Notes: generated by a model not told the origin, from the sequence alone. DNA of 64,000 bases from Pseudodesulfovibrio nedwellii (GCF_027923765.1 NZ_AP026709.1:2227501-2291500), one strand, 5' to 3'; numbered from the stretch's first letter, positions 9,887-19,868 are shown. Program-made: numbers and translations.

Positions 9887-11356
9887 ATGCCCAACAAGAA
9901 GAAACGGCAGAAGATGTTCATCTCTGTCCTCCCAGGAGAACAGGTTGAAGTCGTCATTGCCGAAGAAGGCAAAGTCAACGAATACTACGTCGAGATGGTG
10001 CACCAGGCTAAAACCAAGGGCAACATCTACAAAGGCTACATTCACAATATAGACAACGGACTTCAAGCCGCGTTCATCAACTACGGTGCCGAACGCAATG
10101 GTTTTCTCCAGATCGACGAAGTCCACCCCGAATACTACACGGGCAATTTCACTCAAAAGAAAGGCGCGCGCTATCCGCTCATGCAGAAAGTGCTTAAGGC
10201 CGGTCAGGAAGTGCTTGTTCAGGTGGTCAAAGAACCCACTGGCAAAAAAGGCGCATTCCTCACCTCTTATCTTTCCCTACCCGGACGCAGTTTCGTCTAC
10301 ACCGTGGGCCGCTCCCAAATGGGTGTTTCCCGCAAAATTGAAAATGAAAAGGAACGGACGCGCCTGAAAAAGGCCCTCGAATCCTTTGAAACTACTGAAG
10401 GTGTGGGACTCATCGCCAGAACTGCAGCCGTGGGACAATCCAAGACTGCACTTGAGCGCGATTTCAAATACCTAAACCGACTCTGGACAGATATCCGGTC
10501 CAATGCCCAAAAGGAAAAAGCTCCAGTCATCGTTTACAAAGAGCTGGGACTTGCTGCACGCGCCGTGCGCGACTACCTGACTTCTGATGTCACTGAAGTC
10601 TGGGTTGACGACAAAGAAACCTACGACCAGATCAGCAAATTTGTTAAGCTCGCCTTCCCGCGTAAAAACAATCTGGTTCGTCTGCATGACGAAAACGATC
10701 TTTCCCTGCTGGAACGCTTCAACCTCGTAAAACAGGTGGAAGAAATTTATACGCGCGAAGCATCCATGCCGTCCGGTGGTCGTCTGGTCTTCGACGCCAC
10801 AGAAGCCCTGACTGCCGTAGACATCAACTCCGGCAAGATCGGGGGAGAACGGAACTTCCAAAAAATGGCCCTCAAGACGAATGTCGAGGCCGCCAAGGAA
10901 ATCGCCCGCCAGCTCAGACTGCGCGACATCGGCGGTCAGGTGGTTATTGACTTCATCGAGATGAAGAATCCCAAAGACTGCCGTGAAGTAGAAAAGGTCA
11001 TGCGCGCCGAACTAAAAAACGACCGGGCCCGCACAGACGTCAGCCGCATCTCATCTTTCGGACTTATGGAGCTGGTTCGTCAGCGCCTTGGGTCCTCGGC
11101 CATAGCCATCTCCACCGAAGCATGTCCCTGCTGTAAGGGCACAGGCATTCGCCGTAACATGGAATGGCAAGCTCTTCAGGCTCTCAAGGAAATCCATAGG
11201 GACATTCGTAAACCCGGCATGGATCGGGTCGAGCACGATTGCGAAGAAGAACTCGCAATTTACCTGCTCAACACAAAACGAGGCATCCTGACCGACCTGG
11301 AAAACAGGTATGGTAAAGAAATCCATATTGATCTTGAATACGAATACGACGATTAA
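9887..11356 (+). CDS. rng: Ribonuclease G/E family endoribonuclease
   Basis: Protein of 489 aa for 5'-end-dependent cleavage of single-stranded RNA in rRNA maturation and mRNA decay. An S1-like RNA-binding segment (about residues 35-125, GNIYKGYIHNID) is followed by the RNase H-like/DNase I-like catalytic core with VDINSGK (about 306-312) and VIDFIEMKN, holding the Mg-binding aspartates. A zinc-link motif CPCCKGTG lies near residue 415. It lacks the long C-terminal degradosome scaffold of RNase E, so it is RNase G-like in length. AGGTT lies before ATG 9887. Confidence 0.93.
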   Translation: MPNKKKRQKMFISVLPGEQVEVVIAEEGKVNEYYVEMVHQAKTKGNIYKGYIHNIDNGLQAAFINYGAERNGFLQIDEVHPEYYTGNFTQKKGARYPLMQKVLKAGQEVLVQVVKEPTGKKGAFLTSYLSLPGRSFVYTVGRSQMGVSRKIENEKERTRLKKALESFETTEGVGLIARTAAVGQSKTALERDFKYLNRLWTDIRSNAQKEKAPVIVYKELGLAARAVRDYLTSDVTEVWVDDKETYDQISKFVKLAFPRKNNLVRLHDENDLSLLERFNLVKQVEEIYTREASMPSGGRLVFDATEALTAVDINSGKIGGERNFQKMALKTNVEAAKEIARQLRLRDIGGQVVIDFIEMKNPKDCREVEKVMRAELKNDRARTDVSRISSFGLMELVRQRLGSSAIAISTEACPCCKGTGIRRNMEWQALQALKEIHRDIRKPGMDRVEHDCEEELAIYLLNTKRGILTDLENRYGKEIHIDLEYEYDD

Positions 11357-11380
11357 GATCCCTTTCACCGAGAATAAAAA

Positions 11381-11416
11381 AACGGCCCGAAGCGAATGCT
11401 CCGGGCCGTTTCTTTA
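11381..11416. terminator. Terminator after the RNase G gene, probably bidirectional
   Basis: AACGGCCCG (11381-11389) pairs with CGGGCCGTT (11402-11410), then TTTCTTT on the plus side and an A-run on the left that becomes a T-run for the opposing kinase gene. Confidence 0.8.
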
Positions 11417-11495
11417 TTCTTCATTAACAAAGGAATTATACAATTACCCAGTGCCTGAAAAAGGGACAAACAATCCGATCATCGTGTGCTGCGGG

Positions 11496-13421
11496 TTACT
11501 GTACTGCGGGGAGGGTAAAAATAAAGGATGACCCTGCTCCGACCTCGGATTCGACCCAGATACGGCCACCATAATGTTCAACGATCTCTCGACAGATGGT
11601 TAAGCCAAGTCCCGTTCCTTGCGGCTTGTTGACCATGGTGTCAGAACGTGTCTGATGAAACTTCTCAAAGATCTGAGCCTGATCATCAGCATGGATACCT
11701 GTACCGGTATCAACCACTTCCACGCGAATCTGACCAAAACGCGGAAAAGCCCGCAATGTAACTGTTCCCTGCTCGGTAAATTTCGCCGCATTGTTCAGAA
11801 GATTGATAAGTATCTGTTGAATACGATCCGGGTCCGCGACGACCGCTGGCAAATCAGGTTCAATCTCAGTAACGAGACTCAGAGTCGTCTGGGTGAACAT
11901 CCCACTGACAGAATTGGCGGCCACATCGATAACCTCATTCATATCCAGCCGCTCATCACGCCAACCCATGGAACCAGACTCAATCTTGTTGAGATCGAGC
12001 ACATCATTGATAAGCCGCGTCAAACGCTCACCTTCATGGCTGATAATATTGAGGTTACTCTGAATACGTTCACCCTTTCTGACCAGTCTGCCCTCTTCGA
12101 CAAGCGGCATGAAATTCTTTGAGAATTCCTTATTCAACAGTTTGGCAAACCCAAGGATAGACGTCAAAGGAGTACGCAATTCATGCGAAACCGACGACAG
12201 GAAGGAGGACTTCATTTCATCAAGTTCCCGCAACCGTTGGTTGGCTTCTTCCAATTCGCGGGCCTTGGTCACCAAATCTTCGGTACGATCACGGACCAAT
12301 TGTTCCAAATGCCGGTTAAGGTCGGCCAAATCCTGCTCAGCCTGTTTACGATCGGAAATATCTTCAAGAATACCATCGATAAAAACAAGCGTGCCGAATT
12401 CGTCATAAATGGCGCGGGCGTTGAGTGAGCCCCACATGGTTTTGCCATCACGACGATAGTATTCCGCCTCAAACCGCTTAACTTCGCCCTCGGTCCGCAC
12501 CTTTTCGAAAAAGTCCTGCATGTGCTCCGGGTTCACCATGATGCGAGAACTCAGACTCCGTACGTTGGAAAGAAATTCGTCGAGGGAGTCATAACCAAAA
12601 AGACGGGCCATGGCAGGGTTTGCCCTGCGCAAAATGCCATCAGGTGTTGCCTGAAAAATACCTTCCACAGCATTCTCGAAGATACCGCGATACTTTTCTT
12701 CGGCCTCCTGCAACGTCTTATTCATAGCTTGCAGTTTGTTTTCACGCCCTTCAATCTCAATGGACATACGCCGAAAACGCTTGGCTATCTCCAAAAGCTC
12801 TGCATGGTAAACTTCTCCGAAATCATACGAAAAATCACCCTTGGCAACACGAGCGATACCGGATTGAAGGACCATGAGAGGCTTGTTCAAAAAGACGCGC
12901 AAAAGCAAACCGGTGATGGCAAGAATGACGGAGATGGACACCACAATAATAATAATGGAAACAAGCATCTGTTCATCCAGACGTTTCTTGTCCCGTGCCA
13001 ACGTGAAGTCGATTTCGGCCCGGCCAATGGTCCTTCCCTCAAAAACGATGGACCGGACCTTACTAAAATCCGCTTGCGAATCAGAAAATTTTTCATGCGC
13101 AAATACGACCTCATTCCGAGATCCATAAATACGAATGCCCTGCACCATATCATCATGCGTATACACCGACCCAATGAGTCGGGCGTTGTCATAATCAAGA
13201 TTCCAAATGGGGACGGCCAATATCTCGGCCACACTGGTGATGGTATCTTCACCTTTCTCTTTGGCAGTGGTCCACATCTCCTGCGACTGTTGCCAATAGA
13301 TATAACTGCCCATAGCCGTAGCTATGATCATGACGATGACCACAAGACTGAAAGTCAGATCCCGAGAGATCGACCGACTCGTCATAAGGGGCTTGGTTCT
13401 TTTGGATTTGTATGCGTTCAT
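11496..13421 (-). CDS. Membrane sensor histidine kinase (HAMP-PAS-HisKA-HATPase)
   Basis: Kinase of 641 aa. Hydrophobic segments at about 22-42 and 155-178 enclose a periplasmic sensing region, so the domain faces the periplasm. A HAMP-like linker (175-230), a PAS domain (about 240-365) and a coiled linker lead to the phosphoacceptor helix with SHELRTPL and a HATPase domain with NLLNNAAKF, DTGTGI and GTGLGLTI. All catalytic boxes are intact. No strong SD was found for the ATG at 13421 or the alternative at 13385. No response regulator is adjacent. Confidence 0.88.
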   Translation of the reverse strand: MNAYKSKRTKPLMTSRSISRDLTFSLVVIVMIIATAMGSYIYWQQSQEMWTTAKEKGEDTITSVAEILAVPIWNLDYDNARLIGSVYTHDDMVQGIRIYGSRNEVVFAHEKFSDSQADFSKVRSIVFEGRTIGRAEIDFTLARDKKRLDEQMLVSIIIIVVSISVILAITGLLLRVFLNKPLMVLQSGIARVAKGDFSYDFGEVYHAELLEIAKRFRRMSIEIEGRENKLQAMNKTLQEAEEKYRGIFENAVEGIFQATPDGILRRANPAMARLFGYDSLDEFLSNVRSLSSRIMVNPEHMQDFFEKVRTEGEVKRFEAEYYRRDGKTMWGSLNARAIYDEFGTLVFIDGILEDISDRKQAEQDLADLNRHLEQLVRDRTEDLVTKARELEEANQRLRELDEMKSSFLSSVSHELRTPLTSILGFAKLLNKEFSKNFMPLVEEGRLVRKGERIQSNLNIISHEGERLTRLINDVLDLNKIESGSMGWRDERLDMNEVIDVAANSVSGMFTQTTLSLVTEIEPDLPAVVADPDRIQQILINLLNNAAKFTEQGTVTLRAFPRFGQIRVEVVDTGTGIHADDQAQIFEKFHQTRSDTMVNKPQGTGLGLTICREIVEHYGGRIWVESEVGAGSSFIFTLPAVQ

Positions 13422-13769
13422 GAGTATTATTGAGGAAGAGCATATTCACGGAGATCCCCTAGGGACTCTTCCATCAACAACCACTCTTACATAACTCGGG
13501 GCTGGCTGTCATCCGTGTTATAATAAAGACTTGGCCCGTATGTGCGAATCATGCCGTTCTCTATAAATCGCTGAATGATTATTCAAATTTTCTCAACAAA
13601 ATCAGAAGAAGTCCGCCAAGGCACGTGAAATGTAACGGAAATTCAAAACAACCAATAACAATCGATTCCTCACAAGACAGGAAACCGATAAGAAAAACCT
13701 TCTATTCTGTAGAAATACAAATCGGTCTTGCCATCTCTCACCCCCTCCTTTATTTACGGGCCATTCGAT
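13422..13769. other. Intergenic region between divergent genes
   Basis: About 350 bp, AT-rich, between the divergent kinase and exporter genes. It must hold both promoters, but I see no well-matched -35/-10 pair, no terminator and no convincing small ORF. Confidence 0.5.
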
Positions 13770-15209
13770 ATGCTTAAAAAATTATACACCATATGTCTGT
13801 TGGTCATGCTCACGCCCCTTTTGACACCGAGCCAAGGCCGTTGCCATCCTCACGTATTCGTGGATGCGTCGTTGACCTTTTTCGTGGATGACTCGGGCCT
13901 GACAGGTGTCCGTGAATATTGGCTTTTCGACGAAATTTTCACCCAGGCCATTCTGAGTGATCTGGGCCTTGATGCAAACAGTCTGCCGACGACTCTCGGC
14001 CAGGAAAAAATCCGGGATGGAGCCTTTGCCTACCTCGTGAACTTCGGATACTTCACGCTCATTGAATCCGAAGGAAAACGCATACCCGTTTCCAAAACAG
14101 AAGGGTTCCGCGCTTCGTTGGAAAACGGTCGCCTAGTCTACGACTTTCTCGTTCCGCTGAACCTGCCCTTTGAACACATCAAGAATTTTCGTATGGCCGT
14201 GTTCGACGAAGAATATTATTCGGACGTCGTGCTGGTCAAAGATAACATCTCTTTCGAGATAGACGGCATGGCTCAGGTCAGCCACACCGTCAGACCGGCA
14301 AAAGATTATACATACTGGAAATTCATCGTTCCAGAAGCCGTCCACCTGTCGATCTCCAACTCCCCTTCCACTGCACCAGCGCCAGAAGCCGCTCAGTTTG
14401 AAGAAATCGAAGGGCCCGGTCCCATCGAACAACTGATGACACTGGTTCGCTCCACGCAAAAACAACTGACGCAAAGACTCAACGGATTCGGCATGCAGCT
14501 CAAGGGCAACCCCTTCGGGCCTGCCCTGTGGATGTTCCTCGGCCTTTCATTCCTGTACGGCATTGTCCACGCCATAGGTCCCGGCCATGGCAAAGCAGTT
14601 GTCTGCTCATATTTTCTGAGCAACCCGGGGTCCCTGATGAACGGTGCGCTGATGGGAAATGCCATTACGTTTGTCCATATGGGTTCCGCAGCCGTGGCCG
14701 TCGGTGCGGCCTATCTAATCTTTTCCTCTGGTATGGGAGGCTTCGCTGCCGCCAGTCGCGCCCTGCAACCAGCCAGCTATGCACTCCTTGCACTCATGGG
14801 GCTTTTCCTGCTGATCAAGGCAATTCGTGACATCCTCAAGGGCGGCATGCTCGCGGACCCATCATGTGGTCACAGTCACAACGAACCAAAAGGCGGCGAT
14901 CTCAAATCCATTCTGTCCGTCTCCTTTATCACAGGCCTCGTGCCATGCCCGGGCGCAGCCGTAATTCTTGCCTTTGCCATCGGGTTGAATATTTTCTGGA
15001 TCGGCATGCTCGCCTTGATCTGCATGGCGGCTGGCATGGGATTAACCACCACTTTATTCGCTTGGGTCGCTGTAACAGCCCGGTCCGCCACTCTCAAACT
15101 CTCCGGCAAAAACAGAAAAGTTTTCAACCTGCTCTACGCGGGTTTATCCATCTGCGGAGCCGGTACGATCGCCCTATTCGGCTCGGCCCTATTCTTCGGC
15201 AGTCTGTAA
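13770..15209 (+). CDS. NicO/RcnA-type nickel-cobalt exporter with N-terminal DUF1007 domain
   Basis: Protein of 479 aa. A signal peptide (about 1-24) precedes a periplasmic DUF1007 domain (HPHVFVDASLTF...) to about residue 205. A membrane permease of about six helices follows. HAIGPGHGKA near residue 285 is the NicO/RcnA metal-transport signature, and a His/Cys-containing loop (CGHSHNE) near 380 may bind metal. The frame opens at 13728, but ATG 13770 starts the signal peptide directly. DUF1007-NicO fusions are known. Ni2+ or Co2+ efflux or homeostasis is likely; the metal is inferred. Confidence 0.82.
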   Translation: MLKKLYTICLLVMLTPLLTPSQGRCHPHVFVDASLTFFVDDSGLTGVREYWLFDEIFTQAILSDLGLDANSLPTTLGQEKIRDGAFAYLVNFGYFTLIESEGKRIPVSKTEGFRASLENGRLVYDFLVPLNLPFEHIKNFRMAVFDEEYYSDVVLVKDNISFEIDGMAQVSHTVRPAKDYTYWKFIVPEAVHLSISNSPSTAPAPEAAQFEEIEGPGPIEQLMTLVRSTQKQLTQRLNGFGMQLKGNPFGPALWMFLGLSFLYGIVHAIGPGHGKAVVCSYFLSNPGSLMNGALMGNAITFVHMGSAAVAVGAAYLIFSSGMGGFAAASRALQPASYALLALMGLFLLIKAIRDILKGGMLADPSCGHSHNEPKGGDLKSILSVSFITGLVPCPGAAVILAFAIGLNIFWIGMLALICMAAGMGLTTTLFAWVAVTARSATLKLSGKNRKVFNLLYAGLSICGAGTIALFGSALFFGSL

Positions 15210-15282
15210 CGACGATATCTCCCACGCTTCTCTACTCCCGCAACAGCGATTTTTTTGTGACCTTCCTTCCAAAAAAAAATAT

Positions 15283-15311
15283 TGACAACATTTTTCACTT
15301 TTAGATAAAAA
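15283..15311 (+). promoter_or_regulatory. Putative sigma70 promoter of the lrp-ald genes
   Basis: TTGACA at 15283-15288, a 17-bp spacer and TAAAAA at 15306-15311, in a strongly AT-rich stretch about 45 bp before the Lrp-type start. Confidence 0.5.
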
Positions 15312-15356
15312 AGCTTCACCAAGTTTTCGAAAAAGAAAATATCCGACAAAATTGAT

Positions 15357-15839
15357 ATGAAAAGTACTCTCGACATACAAGACAAGAAACTGGTGGCTGC
15401 GCTGACCCACGATGGCCAGCTGTCACCGGGAAAAATTGGTCAGGGCATGGGCGTAACAGCGCCGACAGTGCGATCTCGCATGAAAAATCTTATAACGGCT
15501 GGAGCACTCAAGGTTGCCGGCCTGATAAACCCCATGGAAGCCAAAGGGCTGACCGTGGCCATGGTGGGCATCACACTGCACAGCCATGAACAACTCGGTG
15601 AAAAACTGGAGCAAATCGGCTCCCTACCACGCGTCAACTGGTGCGCAGTAGTCACCGGCCGTTACGACATCATTGTCGAAATTATCTGCACGGATGAAAT
15701 GAGCGACCTGTACGACTTTCTTGATCAGGACCTATCCAAAGTCGGCGGTGTCAATTCCAGCGAATCCTTTGTCGTCATGAAATCCAAGCGCAAGTGGCTG
15801 TTACTGCCCGACGCTGTTGTCGACAGATTCAATAAATAA
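15357..15839 (+). CDS. Lrp/AsnC-family transcriptional regulator
   Basis: Protein of 160 aa. An N-terminal winged helix (residues 5-55, recognition-helix part [12 protein letters not shown]) is followed by an alpha/beta RAM/AsnC ligand-binding domain (70-145, with [11 protein letters not shown]). It lies 52 bp upstream of alanine dehydrogenase on the same strand, so it probably controls ald in response to alanine or another amino acid, as Lrp-type activators of ald do elsewhere. The effector is inferred. No strong SD is visible before the ATG. Confidence 0.9.
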   Translation: MKSTLDIQDKKLVAALTHDGQLSPGKIGQGMGVTAPTVRSRMKNLITAGALKVAGLINPMEAKGLTVAMVGITLHSHEQLGEKLEQIGSLPRVNWCAVVTGRYDIIVEIICTDEMSDLYDFLDQDLSKVGGVNSSESFVVMKSKRKWLLLPDAVVDRFNK

Positions 15840-15891
15840 CCCCTTCTGCCGGGTACGGCAGGACCGTTTTTTCAAAGGAGAGAGAGAAAAA

Positions 15892-17001
15892 ATGATTATC
15901 GGTATCCCCAAGGAAATCAAAACACTTGAGAATCGCGTTTCCATGACCCCCGGGGCCGTGGAATCTCTGGTACGTCACGGCAACAAGGTGCTCGTCGAAG
16001 CTGGAGCCGGTCTTGGCAGTGGCCTGACCGATGCTGAATACGAGACCGCAGGTGCCGCCATGGTCTCCGCCGAGGAAGCATGGGGCGCGGAAATGGTCAT
16101 CAAGGTCAAAGAACCGCTGGATTCTGAATTCAAGTATCTCCGCAAAGGTCTTATCCTGTTCACCTACCTGCATCTGGCTGCTGCCGAGTCCCTGACTCAC
16201 GCTCTGCTGGAATCCGGCACCACCGGCATCGCCTACGAAACAGTTGAATCCCCGGACCACACCCTGCCACTGCTTACCCCCATGTCCGAAGTGGCTGGCC
16301 GTATGGCAACACAGGTCGGCGCACACCACCTTGAAAAGACTCAGGGCGGCGAAGGAATTCTCCTCGGCGGCGTTCCCGGCGTATATCCGGCAGAAGTCAT
16401 GGTTATCGGTGGCGGCGTGGTCGGCACTAACGCGGCTCGCATTGCCATGGGCATGGGCGCTCGCGTAACCATCCTCGATCTTTCCCACCAGCGTCTCCAG
16501 TATCTGGACGAAGTATTCCAGGGCCGCATCACCACCATGATGTCCACCGAGCCGAATATCCGTCAGATGATCACCAAGGCTGACCTTGTTGTCGGCGCGG
16601 TGCTCATTCCCGGCGCAAAGGCTCCGAACCTCATCACCCGCGACATGCTTTCGCTCATGAAAAAAGGTTCCGTCATCGTTGACGTCGCCGTTGATCAGGG
16701 TGGCTGCGTAGAGACCATCAAAGCCACCACGCACGACGATCCCACATACATCGTTGACGGCGTGGTTCACTACGGCGTAGCGAATATGCCCGGCGCAGTT
16801 CCCCGCACCTCCACCTTCGCATTGGTCAACCAGACCACGCCGTACGCCCTGCGTCTGGCCGCCAAGGGCGTTGATGCCCTCAAGGACGATCCGGGCCTGG
16901 CTCTCGGCCTGAACACTTACAAGGGCAAATTGACCTGTCCCGCTGTCGGCGAAGCCTTTGGCATGGAGTCCCAGACTCCCGAAGAAGCTCTCGGCATATA
17001 G
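15892..17001 (+). CDS. ald: Alanine dehydrogenase
   Basis: NAD-dependent L-alanine dehydrogenase of 369 aa, interconverting alanine and pyruvate plus ammonia. The N-terminus [20 protein letters not shown], the substrate region and the Rossmann loop [10 protein letters not shown] (about residues 173-182) are typical. Catalytic His and Lys positions lie in the HLA and KVKEP regions. The frame is open from 15817, but ATG 15892 has AAAGGAGAG and matches the family start. It is cotranscribed with the upstream Lrp-type gene and ends at a strong terminator. Confidence 0.95.
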   Translation: MIIGIPKEIKTLENRVSMTPGAVESLVRHGNKVLVEAGAGLGSGLTDAEYETAGAAMVSAEEAWGAEMVIKVKEPLDSEFKYLRKGLILFTYLHLAAAESLTHALLESGTTGIAYETVESPDHTLPLLTPMSEVAGRMATQVGAHHLEKTQGGEGILLGGVPGVYPAEVMVIGGGVVGTNAARIAMGMGARVTILDLSHQRLQYLDEVFQGRITTMMSTEPNIRQMITKADLVVGAVLIPGAKAPNLITRDMLSLMKKGSVIVDVAVDQGGCVETIKATTHDDPTYIVDGVVHYGVANMPGAVPRTSTFALVNQTTPYALRLAAKGVDALKDDPGLALGLNTYKGKLTCPAVGEAFGMESQTPEEALGI

Positions 17002-17035
17002 CATGGCTCCAAACTCGACATCATTCAAGAAAAGC

Positions 17036-17069
17036 AAAGGCCCCGATCAATTGATCGGGGCCTTTTTTT
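17036..17069 (+). terminator. Strong rho-independent terminator of ald
   Basis: A perfect 15-bp palindromic stem (17036-17050 with 17051-17065) centred on CAATTG, followed by a T-run to 17069. Confidence 0.93.
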
Positions 17070-17116
17070 GCGCTTTGCAACAGGCTCGGATATGGTGCGC
17101 CGACAAGGAGTTCCCA

Positions 17117-17464
17117 ATGAAAAAAGACATCCTCTTCACTCTGCCCGCCAGCTTCATGAATGGTATGGACGGCCCGTTGTTCTGACCGGAATGTGCAATC
17201 CTGGAAGGATTGCTTGGCTACTTTCCTCAATTGCGGGAAGAACTTGATGTCAAAACCATCGAATTCGTACGTCCCAGAGCCTCAATCATCACATTTCTCG
17301 GTGAAAAAAATCAGGAATGCCCCTGCCTGATTCTGGCAGATCCGACCAAAGCAAAAGGGCTGCCGATCCAACAATATGGACCGCACACCTTCATCACCGA
17401 CGACAAAATCATCATCGAATATCTGGCCCGCAACAACGGCATCAGCCGCCCGGCGCACGACTAA
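17117..17464 (+). CDS. DUF3088-like thioredoxin-fold selenoprotein (UGA at codon 23 read as Sec)
   Basis: Read through the in-frame TGA at 17183-17185, this gene encodes 115 aa. AAGGAG lies seven bases before ATG 17117. The residues around the stop read LF-U-PECAILEGLL, and DUF3088 proteins, as I recall them, have a CxxC (F-C-x-x-C-A-x-x-EG) at this point, so UGA takes the place of the first cysteine and gives UxxC. Downstream, EENQ/LPLLVLAD-type family segments appear as GEKNQECPCLILADP, followed by a C-terminal YLA...GISRPAH match to the family end. A hairpin with bacterial SECIS geometry follows the UGA. The fold is probably a thioredoxin-like redox domain in the cytoplasm; the substrate is unknown. 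The alternative is a nonsense pseudogene, but codon quality is unbroken on both sides. Annotation pipelines would probably miss or truncate it. Confidence 0.78.
17183..17213 (+). promoter_or_regulatory. Candidate bacterial SECIS element
   Basis: TGA at 17183-17185 is followed by 9 nt and a perfect 8-bp stem, GCAATCCT (17195-17202) with AGGATTGC (17206-17213), closing a GGA loop. The loop begins 17 nt after the UGA, the same spacing as in E. coli fdhF, and has G at its first positions as SelB-binding loops do. Confidence 0.7.
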
Positions 17465-17510
17465 CACAGCTTATCGCCAATGAGGTGACATCAAAATCAC
17501 TTCAAACGGC

Positions 17511-18623
17511 TTATTTGCTCACGGAAAGCTTTTGCCCCGGCCTGATCGTGGACTTGGTTGAGAGCTTGTTCAGCTTGCAAAGCTGCCAAAGACTCATTCG
17601 GTGTTTCCGGGCTATCGCCGTCAAGGAATCCCCCCGTTTGACCACATAGGTCTTGGGCTTGAGGGTTTTCCGGTACTTGGCGATAAGAGGATGATACCGC
17701 TTGGCAAAATCTCCTGCCGCTCCTTGCGGCAAATAGAGAATATGATCGCCTCTTGGGATGGTATCGGACAGCAATTGCGGGTTCAAATCTCGAATATTTT
17801 TATAATATGTCTTAGCGGCCTTGGCTACGAGAGTAACCGGAGTCGCATATTTGGCCTTGAGCTTGATACGATCAAACTGCTTTGGCGAATAATAATCACC
17901 AGGTCGCAAATCAAATCCATAGCGGGCTGGATCGGACAAAATGAGCTTGGCAGCAATGGCGCGAGGAATATACCGTTGCGTTTCACGGGGCAGATGAAGC
18001 CGGTAGTAATCCTTGACCTCCTGCTTCTCGATCCGCTTTTTCAACCCTTGCTCACCCATATTGTACCCGGCACACCCGAGTGTCCATGAGCCAAACATGT
18101 CATGTAACTCATTCATATACCGAACGGCAGCCTTGGTGGCCGAATAAAAATTCCGCCGCTCATCTATAGAATAATTCACGACAAGTCCGTAGTTCCGCGC
18201 TGTAGACGGGATAAACTGCCAAATACCACGCGCCCCTTTGTTTGAACCGGCATGGGGCTTGAGAGCACTCTCGATGACCGCGATATACTTGAGATCATCG
18301 GGCATATTTGATCCCTTGAGCACGACTTCAATATGCGGGAAATACCGTCCTGTCCGCTTGAGCCAAAGAATGACCTGCGCACGATCCCAGAGCATGAGCA
18401 ACAGTTCTTTTTCCAGTCGCTCTCGCACCTCAGGCAAATGAACAGGAACGTATTCACCACAAAATTCAAGCGGCCCACGGATACGAATGGCCGATTCCAA
18501 TGAGGGGAAAGCGGCGACTTTCATGGGTTCGGTAAGGGCTGGCGACTGAGCAAACCCTGACGCCGTCAAAAAGAACAGCAAAAAAACCGCCAAAAGCGGA
18601 ATATGACCACGCCTTATGGGCAC
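17511..18623 (-). CDS. mltD: LysM-containing lytic murein transglycosylase (MltD-like)
   Basis: Exported protein of 370 aa. The signal peptide (about 1-25) ends near GFAQS. The SLT catalytic domain (about 105-225) has the ES of VIESALKP as the likely catalytic Glu, then GARGIWQFIPSTARNYG, the family signature, and AGYNMG. A C-terminal LysM (about 325-370, YVVKRGDSLTAIARKH) binds peptidoglycan. Start: GTG at 18623 with GGAG seven bases upstream. It cleaves glycan strands in the periplasm. No operon partners are evident. Confidence 0.9.
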   Translation of the reverse strand: MPIRRGHIPLLAVFLLFFLTASGFAQSPALTEPMKVAAFPSLESAIRIRGPLEFCGEYVPVHLPEVRERLEKELLLMLWDRAQVILWLKRTGRYFPHIEVVLKGSNMPDDLKYIAVIESALKPHAGSNKGARGIWQFIPSTARNYGLVVNYSIDERRNFYSATKAAVRYMNELHDMFGSWTLGCAGYNMGEQGLKKRIEKQEVKDYYRLHLPRETQRYIPRAIAAKLILSDPARYGFDLRPGDYYSPKQFDRIKLKAKYATPVTLVAKAAKTYYKNIRDLNPQLLSDTIPRGDHILYLPQGAAGDFAKRYHPLIAKYRKTLKPKTYVVKRGDSLTAIARKHRMSLWQLCKLNKLSTKSTIRPGQKLSVSK

Positions 18624-18677
18624 AATTAAACTCCATGAGACCCACGCCGAGTTCTACACCCGGCGCGGGAAGATATA

Positions 18678-19868
18678 TTACAGTTTTGATTTCAGCACGA
18701 TGTCCGTAATGGGACCACGAGAGCGGTCACCCTTGAGGACCATATGAGCATAATTCTTATACCCTTTGAGCTTGCGTACTGTCCAGTTGAGTCCGTTATT
18801 CGATTCATTGAGATATGGATTGTCCACCTGTCTTGTATCGCCAAGACAGATGCATTTAACCCCATCACCCATACGAGTAAGCAAGGCACGGGTTTCGCCA
18901 CGAGACAGATTCTGCATCTCATCCACGATAACCACTGCATTTTCGATGTTCATGCCACGCAGGAAAGCAACGGGCTGGACCTCGAATTTCTTGGGGTTGA
19001 ACTTCAACGAATCCACAGCAGGATCCTGAAAGATACGGTTGGCAGGCCTGATATCATGAAGCTTAATGAGCAAATCCTGCACATACTTCACATATGGCAA
19101 CATCTTCTCTTCAATGTCTCCCGGCAAATAGCCCATCTTGGCACCAATTTCCACGACCGGCTTGACCAAATAAATCTTTCGGTAAGGATTATCCTTGCGC
19201 TCCAACATGAGATACAAGGCAGCCGCCAGCGACAGAAAAGTCTTACCGTATCCCGCTTCGGACTGAATGGACACAAGATCAATCCCCTCCTGAAGCATCA
19301 GCTCCAGAGCAAGATTCTGATAAATCGAACGAGGTTTCACTCCCCATATTTCATGGGAATATCCAATCTCCTTGGGGCCGTCCGGGCCATAAAAAACCGG
19401 AGTACCGTTTTCCCATTTGAAACAATTGCGAACAGGCTCCTCTTCTTCACTCACAAAACCCGTGTACTTTTGTGATTCGGACCGGAACGGATCGGAATCA
19501 CGATATTCCTCACTGGGAATACCATAGCACTTGGCCTTGATTTGAAGAATACGGTCATTGGTGATGAGCGTGGCATCTTGCGGCCCCACATGCAGAATCT
19601 CCTTGAGGATACGATCATCCATCACAGGATCAGTGAGCGTGTCTGCAAAATCGGGGGGGAAGATATTGACGTCATCGTCGTGGAGGATCGCGCGCACGGC
19701 TTGGGACACGATATGCCCTATGCGCGGGTCTTTCTTGAGTCCGTCCAGCTCGGCAAGGACGGTGTATGGAATGTATATCTGGTTTTCCACCCCGTTTCTC
19801 AGGGCGGTGATGCATTTGGGGTTTTCAATAAGGACGTTGGTATCGAGGACAAACTGCTTTTGGGCCAT
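18678..19868 (-). CDS. PhoH-family ATPase with N-terminal PIN domain
   Basis: Protein of 396 aa. An N-terminal PIN nuclease domain (1-125, starting FVLDTNVLIENP, with later acidic residues) is fused to a PhoH-type P-loop ATPase, Walker A near AGYGKTFLS (about 205) and Walker B VVIVDEMQNL (about 320). PIN-PhoH (PhoH2-like) proteins are thought to be RNA helicase/ribonucleases. Both active sites look intact, so an RNA-processing role is likely, though unproven here. ATG 19868 is preceded by a GGGGG/GGATT-like stretch, not a textbook SD. Confidence 0.88.
   Translation of the reverse strand: MAQKQFVLDTNVLIENPKCITALRNGVENQIYIPYTVLAELDGLKKDPRIGHIVSQAVRAILHDDDVNIFPPDFADTLTDPVMDDRILKEILHVGPQDATLITNDRILQIKAKCYGIPSEEYRDSDPFRSESQKYTGFVSEEEEPVRNCFKWENGTPVFYGPDGPKEIGYSHEIWGVKPRSIYQNLALELMLQEGIDLVSIQSEAGYGKTFLSLAAALYLMLERKDNPYRKIYLVKPVVEIGAKMGYLPGDIEEKMLPYVKYVQDLLIKLHDIRPANRIFQDPAVDSLKFNPKKFEVQPVAFLRGMNIENAVVIVDEMQNLSRGETRALLTRMGDGVKCICLGDTRQVDNPYLNESNNGLNWTVRKLKGYKNYAHMVLKGDRSRGPITDIVLKSKL

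Noticed and set aside
15829-17037. 402-codon minus-strand open frame
   Set aside because: Antisense shadow of alanine dehydrogenase.
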